Below, one piece after another: positions 46,243 to 55,767 of a stretch of 64,000 bases of DNA (within the stretch, counting starts at the first letter, position 1; the number at the start of each line of letters is the position of its first letter). Both the position numbers and the translations under genes were made by a program. The stretch is from Candidatus Litorirhabdus singularis. GTDB taxonomy: Bacteria; Pseudomonadota; Gammaproteobacteria; Pseudomonadales; Halieaceae. Under the pieces are notes generated by a model. It ran no database searches. It was not told the origin of the DNA and saw only the letters and a list, made by a program, of their open reading frames with translations. The stretch is taken from the NCBI RefSeq assembly GCF_026262625.1, contig NZ_SHNN01000001.1:1612001-1676000 (forward strand). The letters are read 5' to 3'.

Positions 46243-48078
46243 ATGAATTTCTCGAAACTGTTCGCCTTGTTAATCCTTGCCGGCATGTTGGCGGCCTGTA
46301 CTGCAGGCGATAGCCCAGCTGAGTTGAACAGCAGAAAAAATAGTCCGTTGGCGGCGGATATTTTTGGTAATGCCGATTACCCAGCGATGGCTTATGGTGG
46401 CTATCGTGGTGAGAGCCGAGAGATAGCCCCTACTGCCGCGCAGTTGGCGGAGGATATGAAGATCCTTGCCGCTGTCGGGGTCAAAGTCCTACGTACCTAC
46501 AATACCTCGCAGTTCCCACAGGCAGCGCTGCTGCTGCAGGTGATCAGCGACCTTAAACGCAGTGATCCCAGCTTCCAAATGTATGTCATGTTGGGCGCAT
46601 GGATTGAGGCCTCCAATGCCTGGACCGATACTGTTGACCATAGCAAAGGTAATCAGAGCAATAATTCTACAGAGATCAATACGGCTGTCGCATTGGCGAA
46701 TAAATACCCGGATATTGTGAAGGCAATAGCGGTCGGTAACGAGGCTATGTGGCCCTCGGCGGTGGAGTATTTTGTTTCCCCCAAAATTATTTTGGAGTGG
46801 GTTACGCATCTGCAATCGCTCAAGCTAAACGAAGAGTTGCCAGAGGGTGTCTGGATTACCAGCTCGGACAATTTCGAGTCCTGGGGTGGAGGCAAAAAGT
46901 CGTTTCAAACACCAGAGCTGGCCGCGCTCGTCAAGGCGGTCGACTTTGTGTCAATGCATAGCTATCCGTTTCACGACTCATTTTATAATCAGGAGTACTG
47001 GGGTGTTCTAGGCGACGAAGAAGAGTTGAGCAAACAGGCTATGACCAAAGCAGTAATGCGCCGAGCTGTGGCATATACGGCGTCACAACACCAAGCGGTT
47101 GTTGATTACGTCTCGAGCCTCGGCATTGAAAAGCCAATTCATGTCGGTGAGACAGGCTGGGCGTCTAAGGATAGCGGTGTCTATGGCGAAAATGGGTCTA
47201 GAGCCGCTGACGAATACAAGCAAAAGCTGTACTACCAATACGTACGGGAATGGTCTGATCAAGCAGGCGTGACCCTATTCTACTTCGAGATTTTTGACGA
47301 AATTTGGAAGGAACCATTGGATCAAGCAGAATCTGAAAATCACTTTGGTCTGGTTAGGATTAATAACGAAGTGAAATACGCACTTTGGGATTTAGTGGAC
47401 GAAGGAAAATTTGATGAGCTAACTCGCAACGGAGAGCCGTTAGTGAAAAGTTTCCACGGTGATTTTTCGGCGCTTTTGCAGGCGTTTCAGCACCCGCCCT
47501 TTAAAAGCCAGAGGGCGCTAAAGATGATTTCCACTACCAAGCCGAATTCGATTGCCGGCGAAGTGGTCAGCGAAGCCAACTATGTGATTGTTCACGAGAC
47601 TATGAGTCCGTCTAGGAACACCGCTGCGCGTTATCCGAGTGCGCCGCTCAAGCTGATCGCCTGGGAGGACACTTCGGAAATTGAGATGTCACACCACGGT
47701 ATCATCAAAATTGTGCCCAGAGCTGGTGACTGGTGGGGAGCAGGTCTTGAGCTGCAGTCAGAGGTTGGTGAAAATCTTTCCAAATTTCGCACGGGTCATC
47801 TGTCCTTTGAGGTACGTGGTGATGCTGACGTGGCCTTTAGTATTGGTTTTCAAACGGGTCGCTGGCTGGCGGGTGACCAGATTAACAACTTTACCGCCTT
47901 TGGGCCGGGCACCGATTATCCAGTGAGCGATCAGTGGACGCGCTACCGTATTGCAATCGCGGATCTGGATGCCGGAGGCGATATAGGCGATGTTACAACT
48001 CTGCTGGCATTATTGGGCCAACATGGGGAAGTAGATAAGCAGATTTTCTTAAAGAATATTTACTATTCGCAAGACTAG
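46243..48078 (+). CDS. GH17-like glycoside hydrolase lipoprotein with C-terminal beta-domain
   Basis: A 611-residue lipoprotein from the ATG at 46243 (a GTG at 46198 is unlikely). Lipobox LAAC gives Cys19. The barrel has GYRGESREIAP, LRTYNT, the acid/base Glu167 in AVGNEAM and the nucleophile Glu303 in HVGETGWAS, as in family 17 beta-1,3-glucanases and related glucosyltransferases. Residues ~440-611 form a beta-rich module (HLSFEVRGDADVAFSIG; YPVSDQWTRYRIAI) resembling carbohydrate-binding or lectin-like domains. It may act on laminarin or on cell-surface beta-1,3-glucan on the outer or inner membrane face. It is divergent from the EthD-like gene. Confidence 0.78.
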   Translation: MNFSKLFALLILAGMLAACTAGDSPAELNSRKNSPLAADIFGNADYPAMAYGGYRGESREIAPTAAQLAEDMKILAAVGVKVLRTYNTSQFPQAALLLQVISDLKRSDPSFQMYVMLGAWIEASNAWTDTVDHSKGNQSNNSTEINTAVALANKYPDIVKAIAVGNEAMWPSAVEYFVSPKIILEWVTHLQSLKLNEELPEGVWITSSDNFESWGGGKKSFQTPELAALVKAVDFVSMHSYPFHDSFYNQEYWGVLGDEEELSKQAMTKAVMRRAVAYTASQHQAVVDYVSSLGIEKPIHVGETGWASKDSGVYGENGSRAADEYKQKLYYQYVREWSDQAGVTLFYFEIFDEIWKEPLDQAESENHFGLVRINNEVKYALWDLVDEGKFDELTRNGEPLVKSFHGDFSALLQAFQHPPFKSQRALKMISTTKPNSIAGEVVSEANYVIVHETMSPSRNTAARYPSAPLKLIAWEDTSEIEMSHHGIIKIVPRAGDWWGAGLELQSEVGENLSKFRTGHLSFEVRGDADVAFSIGFQTGRWLAGDQINNFTAFGPGTDYPVSDQWTRYRIAIADLDAGGDIGDVTTLLALLGQHGEVDKQIFLKNIYYSQD

Positions 48079-48366
48079 CCGGGCGCCTGTCTACCAGCAC
48101 GATAGGGAAGAATCCTGGATAACGGAGGAGCTGCTATGGCACGGGGTAAATTTGGTGTTGCATTGACCTAGTGGTCTCATAGCAGGTTTGGCCGGCTCAC
48201 TTTGTATTGGCCGGGCAAAAGCCAACCCAGCCAATAATCTCAGCTGAGTATCGGTCATTTCAAACTCGGATTTAGTATCTTCTCTGACGTATTGATGCCC
48301 AATGTGGTAAAAAGTGTTCACAGACGAAACATCCTACTCGACAGCTGCGGTAAGGAAGCAATAACA

Positions 48367-49953
48367 ATGAAAAAATTGAGTCTAGTTGATAAAGGCTTTT
48401 TGGTCAGCGAGACCAAAGACACGCCCATGCACGTGGCGGGCATTAGTCTTTATACGTTGCCGGAAGGGGCGAATGAACAGGAGTTTCTGCATAGTCTGGC
48501 GGAAACTCTGCGCACACCTGAGACCTTGCTTTCCCCGTTCGGTGATCGCCTGCGTACTGGCCGTATGGGTCTCGCCGGTGCCACACACTGGGAACCAGAT
48601 CCCGAGTTGGATATGGACTATCACGTCCGTCACTCGGCGCTACCAAAACCTGGCCGTTATCGTGAGCTGTTTAACCTGGTATCTCGACTGCATAGCACGC
48701 TATTGGATAGGAGCCGACCGCTCTGGGAAATGCATTTGATAGAGGGCTTACAGGATCGCCAATTCGCGGTCTACACCAAAACTCATCATGCTGCGGTAGA
48801 TGGGGCTCGTTCAATTCACATATCGCGCAGCATGCTATCTTCGAATCCCAACCACATCATGACGGAATCGCCACTATCGCTGCAGTCTTGGGAAAGGTAC
48901 AAATCGGCACTGACAATGGGTAAACCGCCAGAATATGGTCACGGCGACCTGCGTAATGTTTCCGATATGCTGAAATCCAGCTTCGACAGTAGCAGCAATA
49001 TATTGCGAGCGGTGAAGGGATTTGCTGGCGCATGGAGTGGTGAAGGCGAGCTGTCGCTACCGCATTTGAAAGTGCCTCGCAGTTCGCTCAACACTCCAAT
49101 TAACAGTAGTCGAAGATTCGTCGCACAGTCGTGGCCCTTCGCGCGCATTAGAGCCATGGGAAAAGCCCTGGGCGGCACCTTCAACGATGCCGTTCTCGCC
49201 ATGTGTGCTGGCGCGCTGCGTCAATATTTGCAGACCCATGCAGAGCTGCCAGATGATTCCCTAAAAGCGATGGTGCCCGTGTCCCTGCGACAGGAAAGTG
49301 ATTTGGAGTCGGGCAATGCTGTGGCCACTATTAGTGCTGATTTAGCCACAAATATTGCCGACCCTGCGGAGCGATTCAGAACCATACGCGCCTCGGTACA
49401 GGCCGGAAAGCAGTACTTTTCTGAAATGACCCCCAGTGAAGTAGAAATGGTTAGCCTGATAATGCAGGCACCCGCATTGCTGTTGATGCCCATGGGACTA
49501 ATCTCTCAGTTGCCGCCCTATAACGTGACCATCTCTAACGTGCCCGGGATACGTGAAACCATGTATTGGAACGGCGCAAAGTTAACCGGCTCCTACCCAC
49601 TGTCTATTGTGACTGACGGTATGGCAATGAATATTACGCTGGTCACCAATGCAGACAAAGTCGACTTTGGCATTATCGCCTGCCGCAGGTCAGTGCCGCA
49701 GGTGCAGAGACTCATAGACTATATGGAACTGGCGCTGTCCGAATTGGAGGAAGCTGCGGGGCTGGTTTCTGCCAAGCCAGAACCAAAAGCGCCAAAGAAA
49801 CGACGCGCTCCAGCCAAGCCTAAAGTGAAAGCCGAGCAAAAAGCGGAGATCAAACCCAAAGCAAAGCTAAAAACCAAGGCTAAACCCAAGACCAAGGCTA
49901 AACCCAAGACCAAGGCTAAACCTAAGACCAATCCAACTCACGCAAAGAAGTAG
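48367..49953 (+). CDS. Wax ester synthase/diacylglycerol acyltransferase (WS/DGAT) with Lys/Pro/Ala tail
   Basis: A 528-residue enzyme from the ATG at 48367, preceded by AAGGAAGCA as ribosome site; an earlier in-frame ATG lacks one. The catalytic HHAAVDG (140-146, H-H-x-x-x-D-G) and PLWEMHLIEGL, then NDAVLAMCAGALRQYL and PLSIVTDGMAMNITLVT, are the classic family landmarks. It should join fatty acyl-CoA to long-chain alcohol or diacylglycerol, making storage lipid at the inner membrane. The last ~60 residues form a basic tail (KKRRAPAKPK, then TKAKPK repeats), beyond the usual ~460-residue family end. The tail resembles those of DNA- or polyanion-binding proteins. Confidence 0.9.
   Translation: MKKLSLVDKGFLVSETKDTPMHVAGISLYTLPEGANEQEFLHSLAETLRTPETLLSPFGDRLRTGRMGLAGATHWEPDPELDMDYHVRHSALPKPGRYRELFNLVSRLHSTLLDRSRPLWEMHLIEGLQDRQFAVYTKTHHAAVDGARSIHISRSMLSSNPNHIMTESPLSLQSWERYKSALTMGKPPEYGHGDLRNVSDMLKSSFDSSSNILRAVKGFAGAWSGEGELSLPHLKVPRSSLNTPINSSRRFVAQSWPFARIRAMGKALGGTFNDAVLAMCAGALRQYLQTHAELPDDSLKAMVPVSLRQESDLESGNAVATISADLATNIADPAERFRTIRASVQAGKQYFSEMTPSEVEMVSLIMQAPALLLMPMGLISQLPPYNVTISNVPGIRETMYWNGAKLTGSYPLSIVTDGMAMNITLVTNADKVDFGIIACRRSVPQVQRLIDYMELALSELEEAAGLVSAKPEPKAPKKRRAPAKPKVKAEQKAEIKPKAKLKTKAKPKTKAKPKTKAKPKTNPTHAKK
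49873..49926 (+). repeat. Three tandem 18-bp repeats inside the WS/DGAT tail
   Basis: Units ACCAAGGCTAAACCCAAG at 49873-49890 and 49891-49908, and a third copy with one base changed at 49909-49926. Each encodes Thr-Lys-Ala-Lys-Pro-Lys. Near-identity at the DNA level indicates recent expansion by slippage, so copy number may vary between strains. Confidence 0.9.
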
Positions 49954-50021
49954 CGATTTGAATCAAGAGTCCATTGGCATCCGAGCTTCCGCAGGTCACG
50001 CCATGCGTCTGAAATTTCTGC

Positions 50022-51449
50022 CTAGCTGAGTTCATTTTCTGTGTATTGGTAGTAATTGGAAATCGCCAGTCCCGCCGCAACGCTGGTGAATGGGTCATGC
50101 TCGACCACTTTGCCTCTAAACTGGTTGTCCAGTATGTCCTTGACGGCTGGAATTAGTGAGGAGCCTCCGGTGCGAATAACAAGATCTATATCGTCCGGCC
50201 GACAATTGGCTTTCTTGAGGATCACGGTGATCGCCTGCTCAAACTCCAACAGTAAATCAGAAATAATCATCTCAAACTCCCAGCGCTCAACCACCACCTG
50301 AATATCTATTTCTGGAATATCCAGGATGGCTGACTCCTGAAACGAAAGCTGCGCCTTGAGCTCTTTGATTGAATCAAAAACCTGATAGCTGTAGTTTTGC
50401 AGGATAAGATCATAGAGGCGCCTGAATTTCTCTGCGGCTGGGTCCGACTGCCCCATGCGGTCCATTACCGGAGAGGTATACTTGTTCTGATTGAGCGTAT
50501 AGCTGATGGGCCAATTGATGAGTCCTTCTTCAAAGTCGCTGAACGGAAATAGGGTATCGATTTCTGCGCCATCCACTACTCTTCTCCAGCGCTCGCCTTT
50601 TCCCAGCAAGGGAAACAGGAGTTCTCTAAAAATAGTCTGGTCAATTCTGTCTCCACCTAAAGCAATGCCATGAGTAGCAAGGACCTGAAAGGTGGAGCCA
50701 TCGCGCTGCAGCACGCTAAAGTCCAGAGTGCCGCCGCCGAAGTCGACGGTTAGCACCAACTCATCATCGCTCTGTGGATTATTGTGCAAAAAACTGAGCG
50801 TGGCCGCTGTGGGCTCCGGACAGTAAGATTGCTCCGAGATGCCTGCATAGCCATAGGACTCGCCCAGGCGATCCAAAGCAATGCTATTGCGTCCACTTCC
50901 AGTACCCTCAAAATTAACGGGGTGGCCCAGGCAGGCGTGCGTGACCTTATCGCCTACGGCTTTTTCAATCGACTTGCGGATCCCGACAAGAATTGGAGTG
51001 ACTAAAGCAACCAGTGTAAAAGTCTTGTCAAACACGACTGTTCTTTCAGTTTTTGTGTTTCCCAGTAGTCTTTTTGTGCCGCGGAATAATCTACCCGGTA
51101 GATTCGAATCGTTGAATGCCTGCCCGTAGACTGTAGCGGTATCTGACTCCCCGGCACCTCCCATCGCGCTCTCACCGCCGCCGGCACCAGAGCGCGCCTC
51201 GCCGAGTACCTCGAGGCTAAGTTCCACCTTGCGGCCCACATTGCCCTCAATGTACGCATCTATGGCTAGTTGGCCAATAGAGCTCTGATAGGCCCTGTCG
51301 ATATAATTGGCCGACGGCATAACGCTGTCTGGTGCCGCCAATTTGACGAGCCTGACATGCTCGCCATCAAATATGGCGGCAGCACTATTGCTGGTGCCGA
51401 AGTCTATGCCGATACCGGGTTTGGCGGATTTTTTGGAAGTAAATAGCAT
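50022..51449 (-). CDS. Hsp70-family protein, YegD-like
   Basis: A 475-residue actin-fold ATPase. Phosphate-1 loop GIDFGTSNS (14-22), phosphate-2 DFGGGTLDFSV (236-246) and the adenosine motif RTGGSSLIPAV near the end are intact. The usual C-terminal substrate-binding and lid domains of DnaK are absent, as in E. coli YegD (~450 residues). A Gly/Glu/Ser-rich insertion (about residues 84-103) is not typical. Role unknown; an atypical chaperone or regulatory ATPase is likely. It diverges from the U32 gene across a 164-base promoter region. Confidence 0.85.
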   Translation of the reverse strand: MLFTSKKSAKPGIGIDFGTSNSAAAIFDGEHVRLVKLAAPDSVMPSANYIDRAYQSSIGQLAIDAYIEGNVGRKVELSLEVLGEARSGAGGGESAMGGAGESDTATVYGQAFNDSNLPGRLFRGTKRLLGNTKTERTVVFDKTFTLVALVTPILVGIRKSIEKAVGDKVTHACLGHPVNFEGTGSGRNSIALDRLGESYGYAGISEQSYCPEPTAATLSFLHNNPQSDDELVLTVDFGGGTLDFSVLQRDGSTFQVLATHGIALGGDRIDQTIFRELLFPLLGKGERWRRVVDGAEIDTLFPFSDFEEGLINWPISYTLNQNKYTSPVMDRMGQSDPAAEKFRRLYDLILQNYSYQVFDSIKELKAQLSFQESAILDIPEIDIQVVVERWEFEMIISDLLLEFEQAITVILKKANCRPDDIDLVIRTGGSSLIPAVKDILDNQFRGKVVEHDPFTSVAAGLAISNYYQYTENELS

Positions 51450-51613
51450 TCAAGGGTCGCAGGGTAGTAAGCAGTTTGCTCTGGTGTCAGCAATTATAGG
51501 GTATCTACAGCTTTGCTTTGGCGTTTATTTTGCTGTGTATCCGATAGTAATGCCGAATAGATACAGATAAGATCGCCCCTCAAATCAGTGTCCCCCAAAA
51601 GAAGCGAATTTTC

Positions 51614-53887
51614 ATGACCAAAAAGATGGAGCTCTTGGCACCAGGTGGTGATGTTAATGCTATCAAGGCAGCTATAGTAGCGGGAGCAAATGCGGTGTAT
51701 TGCGGCCTTGATACCTTCAATGCCCGTAACCGAGCGAAGAACCTCTCATTTGATGATCTAATCGGGGTGGTTAGGCTGGCGCATAGATATCAGTGCGAAG
51801 TTTTTTTGACGCTAAATGTAGTGATTTTGGAACACGAATTGGCGGGCATGATCAAGCTGTTGAATAAGCTGGTAAACAGCGGAATCGACGGCATCATAGT
51901 GCAAGACCTTGGCATGTTTAACCTGGTCAAAAAGCATTTCCCGAGCCTGGATATACACGCCTCAACGCAGCTGACAACGCATAATGAAGGCCAGATTCAG
52001 TTCTTGTCTAAAGTTGGGGCGTCGCGCGTTAACTTATCGCGTGAACTAAACCTGAATGAAATCAGGGCGCTAACCAAAGTCGCGCATGATACGCAGGTAT
52101 TAACAGAAGTTTTTGTGCATGGGGCATTGTGCATAGCATTTTCCGGCCAATGCTATTCAAGCTCAGTGAGTGTTGGTAACTCCGGTAATCGTGGTCGCTG
52201 TAGTCAAGCTTGCCGTGATGAATATGAGCCCACAGCTACTGGCAATAAATTTCCACTTAACCTGAAGGACAATTCAGCCTATTTTGATTTGCCTGAGCTG
52301 GTCGATGCCGGCGTTGACTCTCTTAAAATCGAAGGACGCATTAAGGGTGCACAGTATGTTCATACTGTGGTCGATAGCTGGCGACAGCAAATGGATACCT
52401 TTGTTGAGACCGGAAAGTTGCTGGAAGACGATTCAAGTCTCTATAAAGTGTTTAATCGAAATTTCACTAACCTCTTTTTGCAGGGTGATATGAAAAAGTC
52501 GATGTTTATCGACAACCCGCGCGACCACAGCTTCACACACGCCAATGAACAAAGTAATGCGATCTCGGTTGTTGAAATACAAGAAGTTCAGGATGATCTG
52601 GCTCAGGAGAAGAACGCTATAGGCGAGCTTGTAGATGAGAAAATCAGATACCTGAGTATCGAGAAGCCGAGGCTGCAATTGAACTTCACTGGAGAGTTTG
52701 GCGCGCCTTTAACGGTAGCAGCGATTGTCACAGAACATGCCTTGCTGGATCAGGATAGCGAAGAGCAGTTGTTTGCCGTTCAAACCGACATGACACTGAT
52801 TGAAGCTGGACAATCCTCCCTGGATCGCGCGGCTGTCGAAAAACGTTTCAAGACGTTTAATAACTCTGGTTACTGTGTTCAAGGCTTCAATTTTGAAGGT
52901 TTGGATGAAGGGCTTACTATTCCCTTTAAAGAACTAACGTTACTGAAAAATCGGCTGGCCTTTCTACTAAACGGTTCAAAGAACGTGATTCCCGCGGCTG
53001 AAATTGCCCCTTTAAGCCAGCATGCCAAAATCGAAGAACAGCCAAAAATGTCGATTTTGATTGCGGATGTGAACGACATTTATCTAACAAGTGAAACCGA
53101 TGCCGACGTCTATTTCAAGCTGCCTGAGAGCTTCAAAGTCGGCAGTCGAGTATACATCGACATATTTCTGGAGAATCCCAGCCTGATTCCGTGGTTCCCT
53201 GCGGTGCTAATTGGTAAGGACTACTTGGAGGCTATTAGAGTACTCGAGGAAGTGCGGCCAAAGCGTATCGTCAGCAACAATACCGGTATAGCGTACAAAG
53301 CGTTTTCAATGAATATTGACTGGATAGCAGGGCCTTTCCTGAATACCACCAATTCCTACGCGTTGCTAACGCTGCAGGAGGACCTCAATTGCAAGGGTGC
53401 TTTCATCTCCAACGAAATTAATCAGCAACAAATACGCAATATTCGGCGGCCTGAGAATTTCAAACTGCTTTACAGCATCTACCACCCGATTCTGATGATG
53501 ACTAGCCGTCAGTGCTTCTTTCAGCAAACGGTCGGCTGTAAAAAACCCAGTATCGAAGACGGCTGTATGCTGAAATGTGAGAAAGCCACGTCTATTACGA
53601 ATGTCAAAGGGGTGTCATTTGCAGTCGATAAGCAGAAGGGTGGTTACCCGAGTATTTACAATCATGAGCAATTTCTGAATATTGATGCCGTGAAAGACTT
53701 TTCACATTTATTTGATGAGTTTTTTGTAGATCTAACCAACATTGGCAGTGGGTCAAAAGAGATGCCAGACAAGCTCCAGTTACTGCGTCACTTTGAAAAT
53801 GTATTGAACGGTGATCGTGAATCAGGTGTTCGCTTGCATGAGGCGGTAGCGATTTCGACCAACGCTCAGTACAAGCAGGGATTGTAG
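51614..53887 (+). CDS. U32-family protein, RlhA-like (tRNA/rRNA modification)
   Basis: A 757-residue protein whose N-terminal barrel starts MELLAPGGDVNAIKAAIVAGANAVYCG. The segment FVHGALCIAFSGQCYSSS and NRGRCSQACR closely follow E. coli RlhA (YdcP: FIHGALCVAYSGQC; NRGDCSQACR), which hydroxylates C2501 of 23S rRNA. The cysteine pattern likely supports an iron-sulfur cluster. The C-terminal ~430 residues are longer than in RlhA and include GCKKPSIEDGCMLKC with extra Cys residues. Despite the peptidase U32 name the likely role is RNA hydroxylation; paralogues of this family act on tRNA or ubiquinone synthesis, so the exact target is not certain. Confidence 0.8.
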   Translation: MTKKMELLAPGGDVNAIKAAIVAGANAVYCGLDTFNARNRAKNLSFDDLIGVVRLAHRYQCEVFLTLNVVILEHELAGMIKLLNKLVNSGIDGIIVQDLGMFNLVKKHFPSLDIHASTQLTTHNEGQIQFLSKVGASRVNLSRELNLNEIRALTKVAHDTQVLTEVFVHGALCIAFSGQCYSSSVSVGNSGNRGRCSQACRDEYEPTATGNKFPLNLKDNSAYFDLPELVDAGVDSLKIEGRIKGAQYVHTVVDSWRQQMDTFVETGKLLEDDSSLYKVFNRNFTNLFLQGDMKKSMFIDNPRDHSFTHANEQSNAISVVEIQEVQDDLAQEKNAIGELVDEKIRYLSIEKPRLQLNFTGEFGAPLTVAAIVTEHALLDQDSEEQLFAVQTDMTLIEAGQSSLDRAAVEKRFKTFNNSGYCVQGFNFEGLDEGLTIPFKELTLLKNRLAFLLNGSKNVIPAAEIAPLSQHAKIEEQPKMSILIADVNDIYLTSETDADVYFKLPESFKVGSRVYIDIFLENPSLIPWFPAVLIGKDYLEAIRVLEEVRPKRIVSNNTGIAYKAFSMNIDWIAGPFLNTTNSYALLTLQEDLNCKGAFISNEINQQQIRNIRRPENFKLLYSIYHPILMMTSRQCFFQQTVGCKKPSIEDGCMLKCEKATSITNVKGVSFAVDKQKGGYPSIYNHEQFLNIDAVKDFSHLFDEFFVDLTNIGSGSKEMPDKLQLLRHFENVLNGDRESGVRLHEAVAISTNAQYKQGL

Positions 53888-53971
53888 CGTTGTCATCTCA
53901 CCGGCTAAGCTAAACCCGATGCGATATCAATATACTTCGGCTTCTTTAGGAATCAATTAGATCTGGTAGGC

Positions 53972-54667
53972 CTAATTTTCCCCGAGTAAAAAGGTTTCAT
54001 GGCAATCTAACCACAGCGGATACTTGGCCATGGCTTTTGTAAACAGCGGCGCTTGTAAGTGGCGGTTTAGCCAGTCCCGCAACTTGGGATACGGCGACTG
54101 CAAGTACCATTTTCGATCAACGCGGGCGAACTGACGTATAAACGGCAGCAAAGCATAGTCAGCCAGGCTAGCTTGATCTCCCATCAAGTAGTTCGCATTT
54201 TCTAATCTACTTTCTAGCTCCGCAACAAATTCTTCACAGCGCTGACGATCTGCCACTTCCGATTTTTTGTGAAACCGCTTGGCCAATTTGTAGACTTCCA
54301 GGTTGGGTTTGAATTCCTTGTCGTTCCTCCTGATAAGCGCGAGCATAGCCTCCAGTTCGCTCGAGTCTTCTCCCTGCAATAAATTCTCAGGATCGCTTAG
54401 TTTCAGTGCCCACAACATGATGTCAACGCTTTCATCAATTATGGTGGCATCACAGTTCTCTACGGCAGCTGCAGAGTGATCGATGACTAATACGGGTACC
54501 GTGCCCTTGGGCGATACTGCGAGCATCTCTGCAGGTTTTTTCTTGGTGACCACCGCGCGAATTAGAACTGACTGCTGAGCCAACAAAATGCCTAATCGGG
54601 CGCGCATCGCGTATGGGCAGTGCTGCAGGGAATATAGTATGGGCAAGTTTGAGTTGGATTGGGGCAT
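53972..54667 (-). CDS. Glutathione S-transferase-like protein
   Basis: A 231-residue protein. The thioredoxin-like half begins ILYSLQHCPYAMRARL with Cys17 in the HCPYA position, the pattern of Cys-type (omega/GRX2-like) GSTs; SPKGTVPVL supplies the cis-Pro glutathione contact. The helical half contains YLMGDQASLADYALLPFIRQFARVD. It likely does glutathione-dependent reduction or thiol transfer in the cytoplasm rather than classic conjugation. It is convergent with the U32 gene. Confidence 0.85.
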   Translation of the reverse strand: MPQSNSNLPILYSLQHCPYAMRARLGILLAQQSVLIRAVVTKKKPAEMLAVSPKGTVPVLVIDHSAAAVENCDATIIDESVDIMLWALKLSDPENLLQGEDSSELEAMLALIRRNDKEFKPNLEVYKLAKRFHKKSEVADRQRCEEFVAELESRLENANYLMGDQASLADYALLPFIRQFARVDRKWYLQSPYPKLRDWLNRHLQAPLFTKAMAKYPLWLDCHETFLLGEN

Positions 54668-54903
54668 TAGGGGTAGCCAAACTGCTATTGGAGTACATGA
54701 ACTATGTCATCACAGATCGACTGAGTCATCAAGCTGGCGCTCTGACTGGCAGTTTCTGGGGTTGTGCGATGCTTCCGTGACACTATCTCCTCCTAAAGAC
54801 CTGTTTTGTAACGATGCGGCTGCAGATAGAGCATAGCGCAGGCTGTTCAGAATTAGCCCGCAGCTGTGATAGCATGCAGCCCGAAAAATTCTTTGGAGTG
54901 GTC

Positions 54904-55551
54904 ATGCATAAAATTTTGGTAGGAATCCTTCTGGCGATAACAATCAGCGCCACAGCCTATGGTCAGAGTAGGAAGGCGGGGGATTGGGAAGCGAGTATTA
55001 TGTTCAGGTCACAAAGCGGGGAGGGATTTGGTGCCCCCGAAGGGCCAGACGAGGCAAACGTCAAATTTTCCAGTGACAGCGGTTGGGGTTTCACCTTGGG
55101 TTATAATTTTAGTGAGCACCTGAACCTGGCCTATGAATTCAGCAAGAATACACCGAGCTACAACACCAGTTTCCGCGATGCTGAAGGCGATCCACGCACC
55201 ATCAACCATACAGCAACCTTCTACACCAACAATTTTAATGGTACCTATCACTTACTGAAGGGGCCAATAACGCCCTTTGTTTCAGCGGGCCTGGGCTGGA
55301 CCAAAATTGATTCCAATATTAGTGACGGTAGGGGCTACTGTGTGCCAGATTATTTCTGGGGCTGGTATTGTTACTCCTCCTCCTATGACACCACCGCATT
55401 CAGCTATAACGCCGCCATCGGCGTGAGAGCTGATCTCAGCAGCAATATTTTTCTGCGCGCCAGCTATGGTCGCCAATGGCTGGATGAAAAAATTGGTACA
55501 GACAAACCGGAGTTCGACATCGGTAAGGTCGAGCTCGGCTATCGTTTCTAG
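54904..55551 (+). CDS. OmpW-like outer-membrane beta-barrel protein
   Basis: A 215-residue exported protein from the ATG at 54904, which has TTGGAG just upstream and gives a signal peptide (KILVGILLAITISATAYGQ). The mature part is a small barrel: GWGFTLGYNFSEHLNLAYEFS, TPFVSAGLGWTKID, FSYNAAIGVRADLSSNIFLRASYGRQW and a final KVELGYRF with terminal Phe. This is the eight-strand OmpW/outer-membrane-beta-barrel type. A Cys-pair loop (RGYCVPDYFWGWYC) around residues ~145-165 may form a disulfide in an extracellular loop. Confidence 0.75.
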   Translation: MHKILVGILLAITISATAYGQSRKAGDWEASIMFRSQSGEGFGAPEGPDEANVKFSSDSGWGFTLGYNFSEHLNLAYEFSKNTPSYNTSFRDAEGDPRTINHTATFYTNNFNGTYHLLKGPITPFVSAGLGWTKIDSNISDGRGYCVPDYFWGWYCYSSSYDTTAFSYNAAIGVRADLSSNIFLRASYGRQWLDEKIGTDKPEFDIGKVELGYRF

Positions 55552-55767
55552 GCGGAGCTTTAGAGGGCGTGGGTTAGCCCTGTTTTACGATCTTGTAAGT
55601 CGTCTACGCAAACTGCCTGGCCTTGGTAAACTGAAACGGCCTTGCCGGTAGAGAAAATCGATCGACGAGGCCAGTCCGAGCCAGCCATAGATTCCATTGC
55701 CCACTTCACCTAAGTCATCTAAGCTGGGAAGGTTCTGTCCTAACAATAACAAACAGGAGAACCAGTC

